From Misgurnus anguillicaudatus (lineage: Eukaryota; Chordata; Actinopteri; Cypriniformes; Cobitidae): a stretch of 64,000 bases of DNA. The notes beneath the pieces were generated by a model that worked only from the letters and a program-made list of their open reading frames with translations, had not been told where the DNA came from and did not search any database. Position numbers and translations under genes: made by a program. The DNA lies in NCBI RefSeq assembly GCF_027580225.2, contig NC_073351.2, positions 1,961,001 to 2,025,000 on the forward strand, in the 5' to 3' direction. Shown piece by piece: positions 49,046 to 60,700 of this stretch. Positions within the stretch are counted from its first letter, which is position 1; each line of letters begins with the position of its first letter.

Positions 49046-49297
49046 CACACAAAGCACAGCAAGCACACAAAGCACAGCAAGCTCACAATGCACAGCAAGC
49101 ACACAAAGCACAGCAAGCACAAAAAGCACAGCAAGCACACAAAGCACAGCAAGCACACAAAGCACAGCAGGCACACAAAGCACAGCAAGCTCACAAAGCA
49201 CAGCAAGCTCACAAAGCACAACCAGCACACAAAGCACAGCAAACTCCCAAAGCACAGCAAGCACACAAAGCACAGCAAGCACACAAAGCACAACAAG
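49046..49297 (+). repeat. 18-bp minisatellite, 14 copies
   Basis: Same CACACAAAGCACAGCAAG unit as at 39511, over exactly 252 bp. It shares the third-unit variant CTCACAATG with the other array but differs in copy number and in later variants (CACAAAAAG, CTCCCAAAG). Confidence 0.95.
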
Positions 49298-49403
49298 AAC
49301 CACCACAATGCAGAGCAACAACAGCAGACATGGAAAAATAGAACACATGTGAACTACAGACAGGTTGAGAAGAATTGATGAGGAAGAACAAAACTTCATG
49401 ACT

Positions 49404-49475
49404 CAGGTGGGATTCGAACCCAGGAACTCAGAATCTCAATGGATCTGGTTAACTAGATGCACCACTCAGTTGACA
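49404..49475 (-). pseudogene. tRNA-like module
   Basis: Minus strand: GAGTGGTGCATCTAGTTAACC ... CCTGGGTTCGAATCCCACC. Confidence 0.7.
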
Positions 49476-49669
49476 CAGTTCATGAGGCAGCAGACAAGAG
49501 ATTAGAGAGCTGAAAGGATTAACATATGTCAATCACCAAAGATGCAGGAAAGACACAGCAGAAGCACCACAATGCAGAGCAACAACAGCAAACATGGAAA
49601 AATAGAACACATGTGAACTACAGACAGGTTGAGAAGAATTGATGAGGAAGAACAAAACATCATGACTCA

Positions 49670-49740
49670 GGTGGGATTCGAACCCAAGAACTCAGAATCT
49701 CTATGCGGTGGCCTTACTCGCCACGCCACTCAGTTGACAC
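49670..49740 (-). pseudogene. tRNA-like module with altered D-arm region
   Basis: Minus strand: GAGTGGCGTGGCGAGTAAGG then CCACCGCATAGAG ... TTGGGTTCGAATCCCACC. The GGTGGCC/GGCGAG segment differs from all other modules, while the B-box side is the same as in 49404-49475. Confidence 0.68.
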
Positions 49741-51195
49741 AGTTCAAGGGACAGCAGAAAAGAGATTACAGAGATGCAGGATTGATATATGCCAATTACC
49801 AAAGATGTAGAAATGACACCACAGAGCAGAAATAACAGAAATACAATGTATATGAGAATCAAAAGGCTCAAGTGAGATTGAAGACAAGAAAAACATTCTG
49901 TAGAGCAACGCTATAAAATGTAATATACAGTAATTAACTATGACAAATAGACAACATCACAGGCACGATCAACTTTACAGAGGTATTTCTCAAAAAACTG
50001 CCTAGGTGCCAGAAAAATCTGTTCAGTCATTCCTGTGCGGATTGGTCCAAACATTATACCAGCAGAACCTGGCATAAAATAAACAAAATTTGTAAAAGGA
50101 GTAGCGAAAAGATCATTTACCATATGCCTTACAATAACACATGAATAGAATGTTGGAAAATGACAAATGAGGTATCGTTGCAATCGGCATAAACCAGTGA
50201 ATACAATTTCACAAAGAAATTAATATCAGACAAAGTATTCAGAAGTTATAAGCAGTTCCATAAGAACTGTTATAGTTTATAACCCCTAGGTGGCGCTGTA
50301 CTCTGACTTCCCAGGTACCTTCAGGACATCATGTCGAAGCTCCTTACTAATTTTTGCGTGGATATGTCCAATAGTTCAAAAAATATAACAAATTATGTGA
50401 AATTTCAAAATGGCGGACAGGCGGTTCGGTCAAACCCGGCATAATACACATCGACAGATGCGGCATGATGTAAGCAATCCATAGACATCAAGACCATAAT
50501 TTTCTGACAAACAGTTAAGAAGTTATGGGCAAAAATAGCCTATTTTCATATCTCATGACCCATAGGTGGCGCTGTCACCAAATTTGGCATGAACCCCAAG
50601 TTCATGGTCCACATTAAGTGTACCAAAATTCATTTCAATTGATCAAAGAATGACCGAGGTACAGCTTCAGAACCATTTTTGCATCAACCTCGTTAAGTTT
50701 GCGCATTTATTACTTTTGAAAAAAGTTAAATATCAAAATTCTGTTCGGTCATTTCTGTGCGGCTCACTACAAAGATCACCTGTGACAAATTTCATAACAA
50801 TTGCCCCAAATTTGAAGGAGGAGTAGCGAAAAAACTAAATACTGTACATTTCAAAATGGCTGCTACTGTAATGGGTGGAGTCTTACTGTAAGGTATTAAA
50901 AACAATAAGCATGAGGAGAGCAATCACGTGTACTAAGTAGAATTTTCATAGATCAAACAGATCTGCAGTTATAACCATTTGAATATTGAATTTTTGCACT
51001 GCTGGTGGCGCTATAGAGTTACCGCTAGAGACCCCATTTTTGACCACCTGACTATTTATGACCTCCACTACAACTGTGCCAAATTTCATCATTTTCCTAC
51101 ATATGGTTCATAGGGCTGCCATAGACACCAATGGCTAAGAAGAAGAAAAAAGTACAATTCCAATAGGTGTCTCAGCACCTTCGGTGCTTGACCCC

Positions 51196-51219
51196 TAATA
51201 ATAATAATAATAATAATAA
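51196..51219 (+). repeat. (TAA)8 microsatellite
   Basis: Eight TAA units directly after the CCCC of the nested element's 3' end; the matching tract is on its other side at 48988-48998. Confidence 0.93.
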
Positions 51220-51220
51220 G

Positions 51221-51320
51221 AAAACCATCAAACGCAATAGTGGCCTGCCGCCCTGCGGGCTTGGCCCCTAAAAACCATCAAACGCAATAGTGGCCTGCCG
51301 CCCTGCGGGCTTGGCCCCTA
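51221..51320 (+). repeat. exact 50-bp tandem duplication of an element 3' end
   Basis: The unit AAAACCATCAAACGCAATAG...TTGGCCCCTA occurs twice without change (51221-51270, 51271-51320). Each has a GC-rich hairpin CCGC-CCT-GCGG and the CTTGGCCCCTA end that matches the 5' GGGGCCAAG of the element types starting at 26416 and 45121. Confidence 0.93.
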
Positions 51321-52349
51321 AAGATTCCTGGACATAAAATTAGCAAATTATACAGCAGATGCCAACAGCGTCTTTGGGTTTTGAAAGAAGCAAACAAATT
51401 ATCTTTAGATCTTTAGTGTTCATGTATTTTTGGTTTTGACTCTGACTCTACCAGCCAGCCAACTCTCTGAGCATAGGCAGCAATACAGATTTTGTCAGCC
51501 CAGTTTCAACTCATCCTCTGTAGTCTAGTGGTTAGAGCACTGATTCTCCCATAGAGCCCTAGGCCCAAGGTTCAAGTCTCACAAGGTTTAAGTGGAGTTC
51601 TCCACTGACAAGTAGTCACTTGTTTAGCTCTGATAGAGTTTGTGGGCAGCTTATAGCCTGCATATTCTATTTTGCCTTTCCAAATCCAGTAGGTTGTTCA
51701 TTTTATTACTGTTCCTATGTTTCATGAAGCAGTCTTCATAGCTGATGTGGGCTTAAGATTTTTGCTGGACATTTGAGATAAAATTTAAGATAGAGTTCTG
51801 GACATAAAATTCAGGGCTTTCAAGCAAAATGTATTCCTGTAAGTTTCAATTTAAGAAAGAGTCCTGGACATAAAATTAGCAAATAATACAACAGATGCCA
51901 ACAGTATCTTTGGGGTTTGAAAGAAGCAAACAAATCTTCTTTAGATCTGATAGTTTCATGTATTTTTGGTTTTGAATCTGACTGTACCAGCCAGCCAACT
52001 GTCTGAGCATAGGCAGCAATACACAGGACCAGGTTCTGTCAGCCCTGCTCCAACTCATCCTCTGTAGTCTAGTGGTTAGAGCACTGGTTCTCACATGTGG
52101 GAGACCCAGGTTCAAGTCCCCCAATGTTTAAGTGGAGCTCTCTACTGACAAGTAGCAACTTCTTTAACTCTGATAGAGTTTGTGGCCAGCTTATAGCCTG
52201 CATAATCTTTTTGCCTTCCCAAATCCAGTAGTTTGTTCATTTTATTACTGCTCCTATGTCTCCTGAAGCAGTCTTCATAGCTGATGTGGGCTTAAGATTT
52301 TTGCTGGACATTTGAGATAAAATTTAAGATAGAGTTCTGGACCTAACAT

Positions 52350-55300
52350 TCAGTGCCTCCAAGCAAAATGTATTCCTGTTAGTTTCAATTTAAGAAAGAT
52401 TCCTGGACATAAAATTAGCAAATTATACAGCAGATGCCAACAGCGTCTTTGGGTTTTGAAAGAAGCAAACAAATTTTCTTTAGATCTGATAGTGTTCATG
52501 TATTTTTGGTTTTGACTCTGACTCTACCAGCCAGCCAACTGTCTGAGCATAGGCAGCAATACAGATTTTGTCAGCCCAGATTCAACTCATCATCTGTAGT
52601 CTAGTGGTTAGGGCACTGATTCTCCCATAGAGCCCCAGGCCCCAGGTTCAAGTCTCACAAGGTTTAAGTGTAGTTCTCCACTGACAAGTAGTCACTTGTT
52701 TAGCTCTAATAGAGTTTGTGGGCAGCTTATAGCCTGCATATTCTATTTTGCCTTCCCAAATCCAGTAGTTTGTTCATTTTATTACTGCTCCTATGTCTCC
52801 TTAAGCAGTCTTCATAGCTGATGTGGGCTTAAGATTTCTGCTGGACATTTAAGATCAAATTTAAGATAGAGTTCTGGACCTAACATTCAGTGCCTCCAAG
52901 CAAAATGTATTCCTGTAAGTTTCAATTTAAGAAAGATTCCTGGACATAAAATTAGCAAATAATACAGCAGATGCCAACAGTGTCTTTGGGTTTTGAAAGA
53001 AGCAAACAAATCTTCTTTAGATCTGATAGTTTTCATGTATTTTTGGTTTTGACTCTGACTCTACCAGCCAGCCAACTGTCTGAGCATAGGCAGCAATACA
53101 GATGTTGTCAGCCCAGCTTCAACTCATTCTCTGTAGTCTAGTGGTTAGAGCACTGATTCTCCCATAGAGCCCCAGGCCCCAGGTTCAAGTCTCACAAGGT
53201 TTAAGTGGAGTTCTCCACTGACAAGTAGTCACTTGTTTAGCTCTGATAGAGTTTGTGGGCAGCTTATAGCCTGCCTATTCTCTTTTGCCTTCCCAAATCC
53301 AGTAGGTTGTTCATTTTATTACTGTTCCTATGTTTCATGAAGCAGTCTTCATAGCTGATGTGGGCTTAAGATTTTTGCTGGACATTTGAGATAAAATTTA
53401 AGATAGAGTTCTGGACATAAAATTCAGGGCTTTCAAGCTAAATGTATTCCTGTAAGTTTCAATTTAAGAAAGAGTCCTGGACATAAAATTAGCAAATAAT
53501 ACAACAGATGCCAACAGTATCTTTGGGGTTTGAAAGAAGCAAACAAATCTTCTTTAGATCTGATAGTTTCATGTATTTTTGGTTTTGAATCTGACTGTAC
53601 CAGCCAGCCAACTGTCTGAGCATAGGCAGCAATACACAGGACCAGGTTCTGTCAGCCCTGCTCCAACTCATCCTCTGTAGTCTAGTGGTTAGAGCACTGA
53701 TTCTCACATGTGGGAGACCCAGGTTCAAGTCCCCCAATGTTTAAGTGGAGCTCTCTACTGACAATTAGTCACTTCTTTAACTCTGATAGAGTTTGTGGGC
53801 AGCTTATAGCCTGCATATTCTATTTTGCCTTCCCAAATCCAGTAGTTTGTTCATTTTATTACTGCTCCTATGTCTCCTGAAGCAGTCTTCATAGCTGATG
53901 TGGGCTTAAGATTTCTGCTGGACATTTAAGATCAAATTTAAGATAGAGTTCTGGACCTAACATTCAGTGCCTCCAAGCAAAATGTATTCCTGTAAGTTTC
54001 AATTTAAGAAAGATTCCTGGTCATAAAATTAGCAAATAATACAGCAGATGCCAACAGTGTCTTTGGGTTTTGAAAGAAGCAAACAAATCTTCTTTAGATC
54101 TGATAGTGTTCATGTATTTTTGGTTTTGACTCTGACTCTACCAGCCAGCCAACTGTCTGAGCATAGGCAGCAATACAGATTTTGTCAGCCCAGCTTCAAC
54201 TCATCCTCTGTAGTCTAGTGGTTAGAGCACTGATTCTCCCATAGAGCCCCAGGCCCCAGGTTCAAGTCTCACAAGGTTTAAGTGGAGTTCTCCACTAACA
54301 AGTAGTCACTTGTTTAGCTCTAATAGAGTTTGTGGGCAGCTTATAGCCTGCATATTCTATTTTGCCTTCCCAAATCCAGTAGGTTGTTCATTTTATTACT
54401 GTTCCTATGTTTCATGAAGCAGTCTTCATAGCTGATGTGGGCTTAAGATTTCTGCTGGACATTTGAGATAAAATTTAAGATAGAGTTCTGGACATAAAAT
54501 TCAGGGCTTTCAATCAAAATGTATTCCTGTAAGTTTCAATTTAAGAAAGAGTCCTGGACATAGAATTAGCAAATAATACAACAGATGCCAACAGTATCTT
54601 TGGGGTTTGAAAGAAGCAAACAAATCTTCTTTAGATCTGATAGTTTCATGTATTTTTGGTTTTGAATCTGACTGTACCAGCCAGCCAACTGTCTGAGCAT
54701 AGGCAGCAATACACAGGACCAGGTTCTGTCAGCCCTGCTCCAACTCATCCTCTGTAGTCTAGTGGTTAGAGCACTGATTCTCACATGTGGGAGACCCAGG
54801 TTCAAGTACCCCAATGTTTAAGTGGAGCTCTCTACTGACAAGTAGTCACTTCTTTAACTCTGATAGAGTTTGTGGCCAGCTTATAGCCTGCATAATCTTT
54901 TTGCTTTCCCAAATCCAGTAGTTTGTTCATTTTATTACTGCTCCTATGTCTCCTGAAGCAGTCTTCATAGCTGATGTGGGCTTAAGATTTCTGCTGGACA
55001 TTTAAGATCAAATTTAAGATAGAGTTCTGGACCTAACATTCAGTGCCTCCAAGCAAAATGTATTCCTGTAAGTTTCAATTTAAGAAAGATTCCTGGACAT
55101 AAAATTAGCAAATAATACAGCAGATGCCAACAGTGTCTTTGGGTTTTGAAAGAAGCAAACAAATCTTCTTTAGATCTGATAGTGTTCATGTATTTTTGGT
55201 TTTGACTCTGACTCTACCAGCCAGCCAACTGTCTGAGCATAGGCAGCAATACAGATGTTGTCAGCCCAGTTTCAACTCATCCTCTGTAGTCTAGTGGTTA

Positions 55301-57729
55301 GAGCACTGATTCTCCCATAGAGCCCTAGGCCCAAGGTTCAAGTCTCACAAGGTTTAAGTGGAGTTCTCCACTGACAAGTAGTCAGTTGTTTAGCTCTGAT
55401 AGAGTTTGTGGGCAGCTTATAGCCTGCATATTCTATTTTGCTTTCCCAAATCCAGTAGGTTGTTCATTTTATTACTGTTCCTATGTTTCATGAAGCAGTC
55501 TTCATAGCTGATGTGGGCTTAAGATTTTTGCTGGACATTTGAGATAAAATTTAAAATAGAGTTCTGGACATAAAATTCAGGGCTTTCAAGCAAAATGTAT
55601 TCCTGTAAGTTTCAATTTAAGAAAGAGTCGTGGACATAAAATTAGCAAATAATACAACAGATGCCAACAGTATCTTTGGGGTTTGAAAGAAGCAAACAAA
55701 TCTTCTTTAGATCTGAGAGTTTCATGTATTTTTGGTTTTGAATCTGACTGTACCAGCCAGCCAACTGTCTGAGCATAGGCAGCAATACACAGGACCAGGT
55801 TCTGTCAGCCCTGCTCCAACTCATCCTCTGTAGTCTAGTGGTTAGAGCACTGATTCTCACATGTGGGAGACCCAGGTTCAAGTCCCCCAATGTTTAAGTG
55901 GAGCTCTCTACTGACAAGTAGTCACTTCTTTAACTCTGATAGAGTTTGTGGCCAGCTTATAGCCTGCATAATCTTTTTGCTTTCCCAAATCCAGTAGTTT
56001 GTTCATTTTATTACTGCTCCTATGTCTCCTGAAGCAGTCTTCATAGCTGATGTGGGCTTAAGATTTCTGCTGGACATTTAAGATCAAATTTAAGATAGAG
56101 TTCTGGACCTAACATTCAGTGCCTCCAAGCAAAATGTATTCCTGTTAGTTTCAATTTAAGAAAGATTCCTGGACATAAAATTAGCAAATTATACAGCAGA
56201 TGCCAACAGCGTCTTTGGGTTTTGAAAGAAGCAAACAAATTTTCTTTAGATCTGATAGTGTTCATGTATTTTTGGTTTTGACTCTGACTCTACCAGCCAG
56301 CCAACTGTCTGAGCATAGGCAGCAATACAGATTTTGTCAGCCCAGATTCAACTCATCATCTGTAGTCTAGTGGTTAGGGCACTGATTCTCCCATAGAGCC
56401 CCAGGCCCCAGGTTCAAGTCTCACAAGGTTTAAGTGTAGTTCTCCACTGACAAGTAGTCACTTGTTTAGCTCTAATAGAGTTTGTGGGCAGCTTATAGCC
56501 TGCATATTCTATTTTGCCTTCCCAAATCCAGTAGTTTGTTCATTTTATTACTGCTCCTATGTCTCCTTAAGCAGTCTTCATAGCTGATGTGGGCTTAAGA
56601 TTTCTGCTGGACATTTAAGATCAAATTTAAGATAGAGTTCTGGACCTAACATTCAGTGCCTCCAAGCAAAATGTATTCCTGTAAGTTTCAATTTAAGAAA
56701 GATTCCTGGACATAAAATTAGCAAATAATACAGCAGATGCCAACAGTGTCTTTGGGTTTTGAAAGAAGCAAACAAATCTTCTTTAGATCTGATAGTTTTC
56801 ATGTATTTTTGGTTTTGACTCTGACTCTACCAGCCAGCCAACTGTCTGAGCATAGGCAGCAATACAGATGTTGTCAGCCCAGCTTCAACTCATTCTCTGT
56901 AGTCTAGTGGTTAGAGCACTGATTCTCCCATAGAGCCCCAGGCCCCAGGTTCAAGTCTCACAAGGTTTAAGTGGAGTTCTCCACTGACAAGTAGTCACTT
57001 GTTTAGCTCTGATAGAGTTTGTGGGCAGCTTATAGCCTGCCTATTCTATTTTGCCTTCCCAAATCCAGTAGGTTGTTCATTTTATTACTGTTCCTATGTT
57101 TCATGAAGCAGTCTTCATAGCTGATGTGGGATTAAGATTTTTGCTGGACATTTGAGATAAAATTTAAGATAGAGTTCTGGACATAAAATTCAGGGCTTTC
57201 AAGCTAAATGTATTCCTGTAAGTTTCAATTTAAGAAAGAGTCCTGGACATAAAATTAGCAAATAATACAACAGATGCCAACAGTATCTTTGGGGTTTGAA
57301 AGAAGCAAACAAATCTTCTTTAGATCTGATAGTTTCATGTATTTTTGGTTTTGAATCTGACTGTACCAGCCAGCCAACTGTCTGAGCATAGGCAGCAATA
57401 CACAGGACCAGGTTCTGTCAGCCCTGCTCCAACTCATCCTCTGTAGTCTAGTGGTTAGAGCACTGATTCTCACATGTGGGAGACCCAGGTTCAAGTCCCC
57501 CAATGTTTAAGTGGAGCTCTCTACTGACAAGTAGTCACTTCTTTAACTCTGATAGAGTTTGTGGGCAGCTTATAGCCTGCATATTCTATTTTGCCTTCCC
57601 AAATCCAGTAGTTTGTTCATTTTATTACTGCTCCTATGTCTCCTGAAGCAGTCTTCATAGCTGATGTGGGCTTAAGATTTCTGCTGGACATTTAAGATCA
57701 AATTTAAGATAGAGTTCTGGACCTAACAT
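52350..57729 (+). repeat. higher-order repeat copy 1 (10 monomers)
   Basis: Class order A A B A B A B A A B. Private variants TCTCTTTTGCC (53280), GACAATTAGTC (53760), CATAGAATTAGC (54560), AGTACCCCAATG (54806), AGTCAGTTGTT (55380), ATCTGAGAGTTTC (55710) and GTGGGATTAAG (57126) all recur 5,380 bp later. Confidence 0.9.
57437..57504 (+). pseudogene. class-B tRNA-like part of the satellite (representative)
   Basis: A box TAGTCTAGTGG at 57444-57454 fits TRGYNNANNNGG; B box GGTTCAAGTCC at 57488-57498 fits GWTCRANNC. The 5' half (GTCTAGTGGTTAG) is like tRNA-Glu and GGGAGACC before the B box is like tRNA-Asp. The T stem (CCAGG / CCCCC) keeps only two pairs, so it is unlikely to be a working tRNA. 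A T4 run follows at about 57589 (T5 in many other class-B monomers), giving a possible ~150-nt transcript. Confidence 0.8.
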
Positions 57730-60700
57730 TCAGTGCCTCCAAGCAAAATGTATTCCTGTTAGTTTCAATTTAAGAAAGATTCCTGGACATAAAATTAGCA
57801 AATAATACAGCAGATGCCAACAGCGTCTTTGGGTTTTGAAAGAAGCAAACAAATTTTCTTTAGATCTGATAGTGTTCATGTATTTTTGGTTTTGACTCTG
57901 ACTCTACCAGCCAGCCAACTGTCTGAGCATAGGCAGCAATACAGATTTTGTCAGCCCAGATTCAACTCATCATCTGTAGTCTAGTGGTTAGGGCACTGAT
58001 TCTCCCATAGAGCCCCAGGCCCCAGGTTCAAGTCTCACAAGGTTTAAGTGTAGTTCTCCACTGACAAGTAGTCACTTGTTTAGCTCTAATAGAGTTTGTG
58101 GGCAGCTTATAGCCTGCATATTCTATTTTGCCTTCCCAAATCCAGTAGTTTGTTCATTTTATTACTGCTCCTATGTCTCCTTAAGCAGTCTTCATAGCTG
58201 ATGTGGGCTTAAGATTTCTGCTGGACATTTAAGATCAAATTTAAGATAGAGTTCTGGACCTAACATTCAGTGCCTCCAAGCAAAATGTATTCCTGTAAGT
58301 TTCAATTTAAGAAAGATTCCTGGACATAAAATTAGCAAATAATACAGCAGATGCCAACAGTGTCTTTGGGTTTTGAAAGAAGCAAACAAATCTTCTTTAG
58401 ATCTGATAGTTTTCATGTATTTTTGGTTTTGACTCTGACTCTACCAGCCAGCCAACTGTCTGAGCATAGGCAGCAATACAGATGTTGTCAGCCCAGCTTC
58501 AACTCATTCTCTGTAGTCTAGTGGTTAGAGCACTGATTCTCCCATAGAGCCCCAGGCCCCAGGTTCAAGTCTCACAAGGTTTAAGTGGAGTTCTCCACTG
58601 ACAAGTAGTCACTTGTTTAGCTCTGATAGAGTTTGTGGGCAGCTTATAGCCTGCCTATTCTCTTTTGCCTTCCCAAATCCAGTAGGTTGTTCATTTTATT
58701 ACTGTTCCTATGTTTCATGAAGCAGTCTTCATAGCTGATGTGGGCTTAAGATTTTTGCTGGACATTTGAGATAAAATTTAAGATAGAGTTCTGGACATAA
58801 AATTCAGGGCTTTCAAGCTAAATGTATTCCTGTAAGTTTCAATTTAAGAAAGAGTCCTGGACATAAAATTAGCAAATAATACAACAGATGCCAACAGTAT
58901 CTTTGGGGTTTGAAAGAAGCAAACAAATCTTCTTTAGATCTGATAGTTTCATGTATTTTTGGTTTTGAATCTGACTGTACCAGCCAGCCAACTGTCTGAG
59001 CATAGGCAGCAATACACAGGACCAGGTTCTGTCAGCCCTGCTCCAACTCATCCTCTGTAGTCTAGTGGTTAGAGCACTGATTCTCACATGTGGGAGACCC
59101 AGGTTCAAGTCCCCCAATGTTTAAGTGGAGCTCTCTACTGACAATTAGTCACTTCTTTAACTCTGATAGAGTTTGTGGGCAGCTTATAGCCTGCATATTC
59201 TATTTTGCCTTCCCAAATCCAGTAGTTTGTTCATTTTATTACTGCTCCTATGTCTCCTGAAGCAGTCTTCATAGCTGATGTGGGCTTAAGATTTCTGCTG
59301 GACATTTAAGATCAAATTTAAGATAGAGTTCTGGACCTAACATTCAGTGCCTCCAAGCAAAATGTATTCCTGTAAGTTTCAATTTAAGAAAGATTCCTGG
59401 TCATAAAATTAGCAAATAATACAGCAGATGCCAACAGTGTCTTTGGGTTTTGAAAGAAGCAAACAAATCTTCTTTAGATCTGATAGTGTTCATGTATTTT
59501 TGGTTTTGACTCTGACTCTACCAGCCAGCCAACTGTCTGAGCATAGGCAGCAATACAGATTTTGTCAGCCCAGCTTCAACTCATCCTCTGTAGTCTAGTG
59601 GTTAGAGCACTGATTCTCCCATAGAGCCCCAGGCCCCAGGTTCAAGTCTCACAAGGTTTAAGTGGAGTTCTCCACTAACAAGTAGTCACTTGTTTAGCTC
59701 TAATAGAGTTTGTGGGCAGCTTATAGCCTGCATATTCTTTTTTGCCTTCCCAAATCCAGTAGGTTGTTCATTTTATTACTGTTCCTATGTTTCATGAAGC
59801 AGTCTTCATAGCTGATGTGGGCTTAAGATTTCTGCTGGACATTTGAGATAAAATTTAAGATAGAGTTCTGGACATAAAATTCAGGGCTTTCAATCAAAAT
59901 GTATTCCTGTAAGTTTCAATTTAAGAAAGAGTCCTGGACATAGAATTAGCAAATAATACAACAGATGCCAACAGTATCTTTGGGGTTTGAAAGAAGCAAA
60001 CAAATCTTCTTTAGATCTGATAGTTTCATGTATTTTTGGTTTTGAATCTGACTGTACCAGCCAGCCAACTGTCTGAGCATAGGCAGCAATACACAGGACC
60101 AGGTTCTGTCAGCCCTGCTCCAACTCATCCTCTGTAGTCTAGTGGTTAGAGCACTGATTCTCACATGTGGGAGACCCAGGTTCAAGTACCCCAATGTTTA
60201 AGTGGAGCTCTCTACTGACAAGTAGTCACTTCTTTAACTCTGATAGAGTTTGTGGCCAGCTTATAGCCTGCATAATCTTTTTGCTTTCCCAAATCCAGTA
60301 GTTTGTTCATTTTATTACTGCTCCTATGTCTCCTGAAGCAGTCTTCATAGCTGATGTGGGCTTAAGATTTCTGCTGGACATTTAAGATCAAATTTAAGAT
60401 AGAGTTCTGGACCTAACATTCAGTGCCTCCAAGCAAAATGTATTCCTGTAAGTTTCAATTTAAGAAAGATTCCTGGACATAAAATTAGCAAATAATACAG
60501 CAGATGCCAACAGTGTCTTTGGGTTTTGAAAGAAGCAAACAAATCTTCTTTAGATCTGATAGTGTTCATGTATTTTTGGTTTTGACTCTGACTCTACCAG
60601 CCAGCCAACTGTCTGAGCATAGGCAGCAATACAGATGTTGTCAGCCCAGTTTCAACTCATCCTCTGTAGTCTAGTGGTTAGAGCACTGATTCTCCCATAG

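Larger units (their letters stand above)
48999..51198 (+). mobile_element. complete Helitron-like element, T subtype, nested, 2,200 bp
   Basis: It is inserted in the (TAA)n tract of the element at 45121. 5' ATATAGCTGCAAGCAGCAAC with GGGGTCAAGCACC; 3' hairpin AGCACC-TTC-GGTGCT and TGACCCCTAA. It holds a 14-copy minisatellite, two tRNA-like modules in a ~265-bp tandem duplication (about 49298-49562 and 49563-49827) and the full set of body repeats. Confidence 0.87.
26416..51321 (+). mobile_element. 24.9-kb cluster of head-to-tail and nested Helitron-like elements
   Basis: The outer boundaries are ATATAGCTGTAGACAGC on the left and GGGCTTGGCCCCTAA on the right. The satellite flanks TGTAAGAA and AGATTCCTGG rejoin without duplication. 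Inside, about eleven related 5' ends all point the same way (26416, 30308, 31823, 34166, ~36614, ~38131, 39464, 40951, 43039, 45121, 48999). The open frames are repeated in step with the DNA copies and show no protein signature. The outermost element probably runs from 26416 or 45121 to 51321 and has been expanded by later insertion and duplication. Confidence 0.85.

Noticed and set aside
49025..49399. 119-154-codon frames over the minisatellite, both strands
   Set aside because: Simultaneously open frames in several registers of an 18-bp repeat; low-complexity artefact, not a gene.
57255..57503. 82-codon minus-strand frame repeated in nearly every class-B monomer
   Set aside because: It is antisense to the tRNA-like part, lacks any recognisable domain, and is broken or absent in class-A monomers. 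Its repetition follows from satellite homogenisation. A synonymous/non-synonymous test across copies could revive it.
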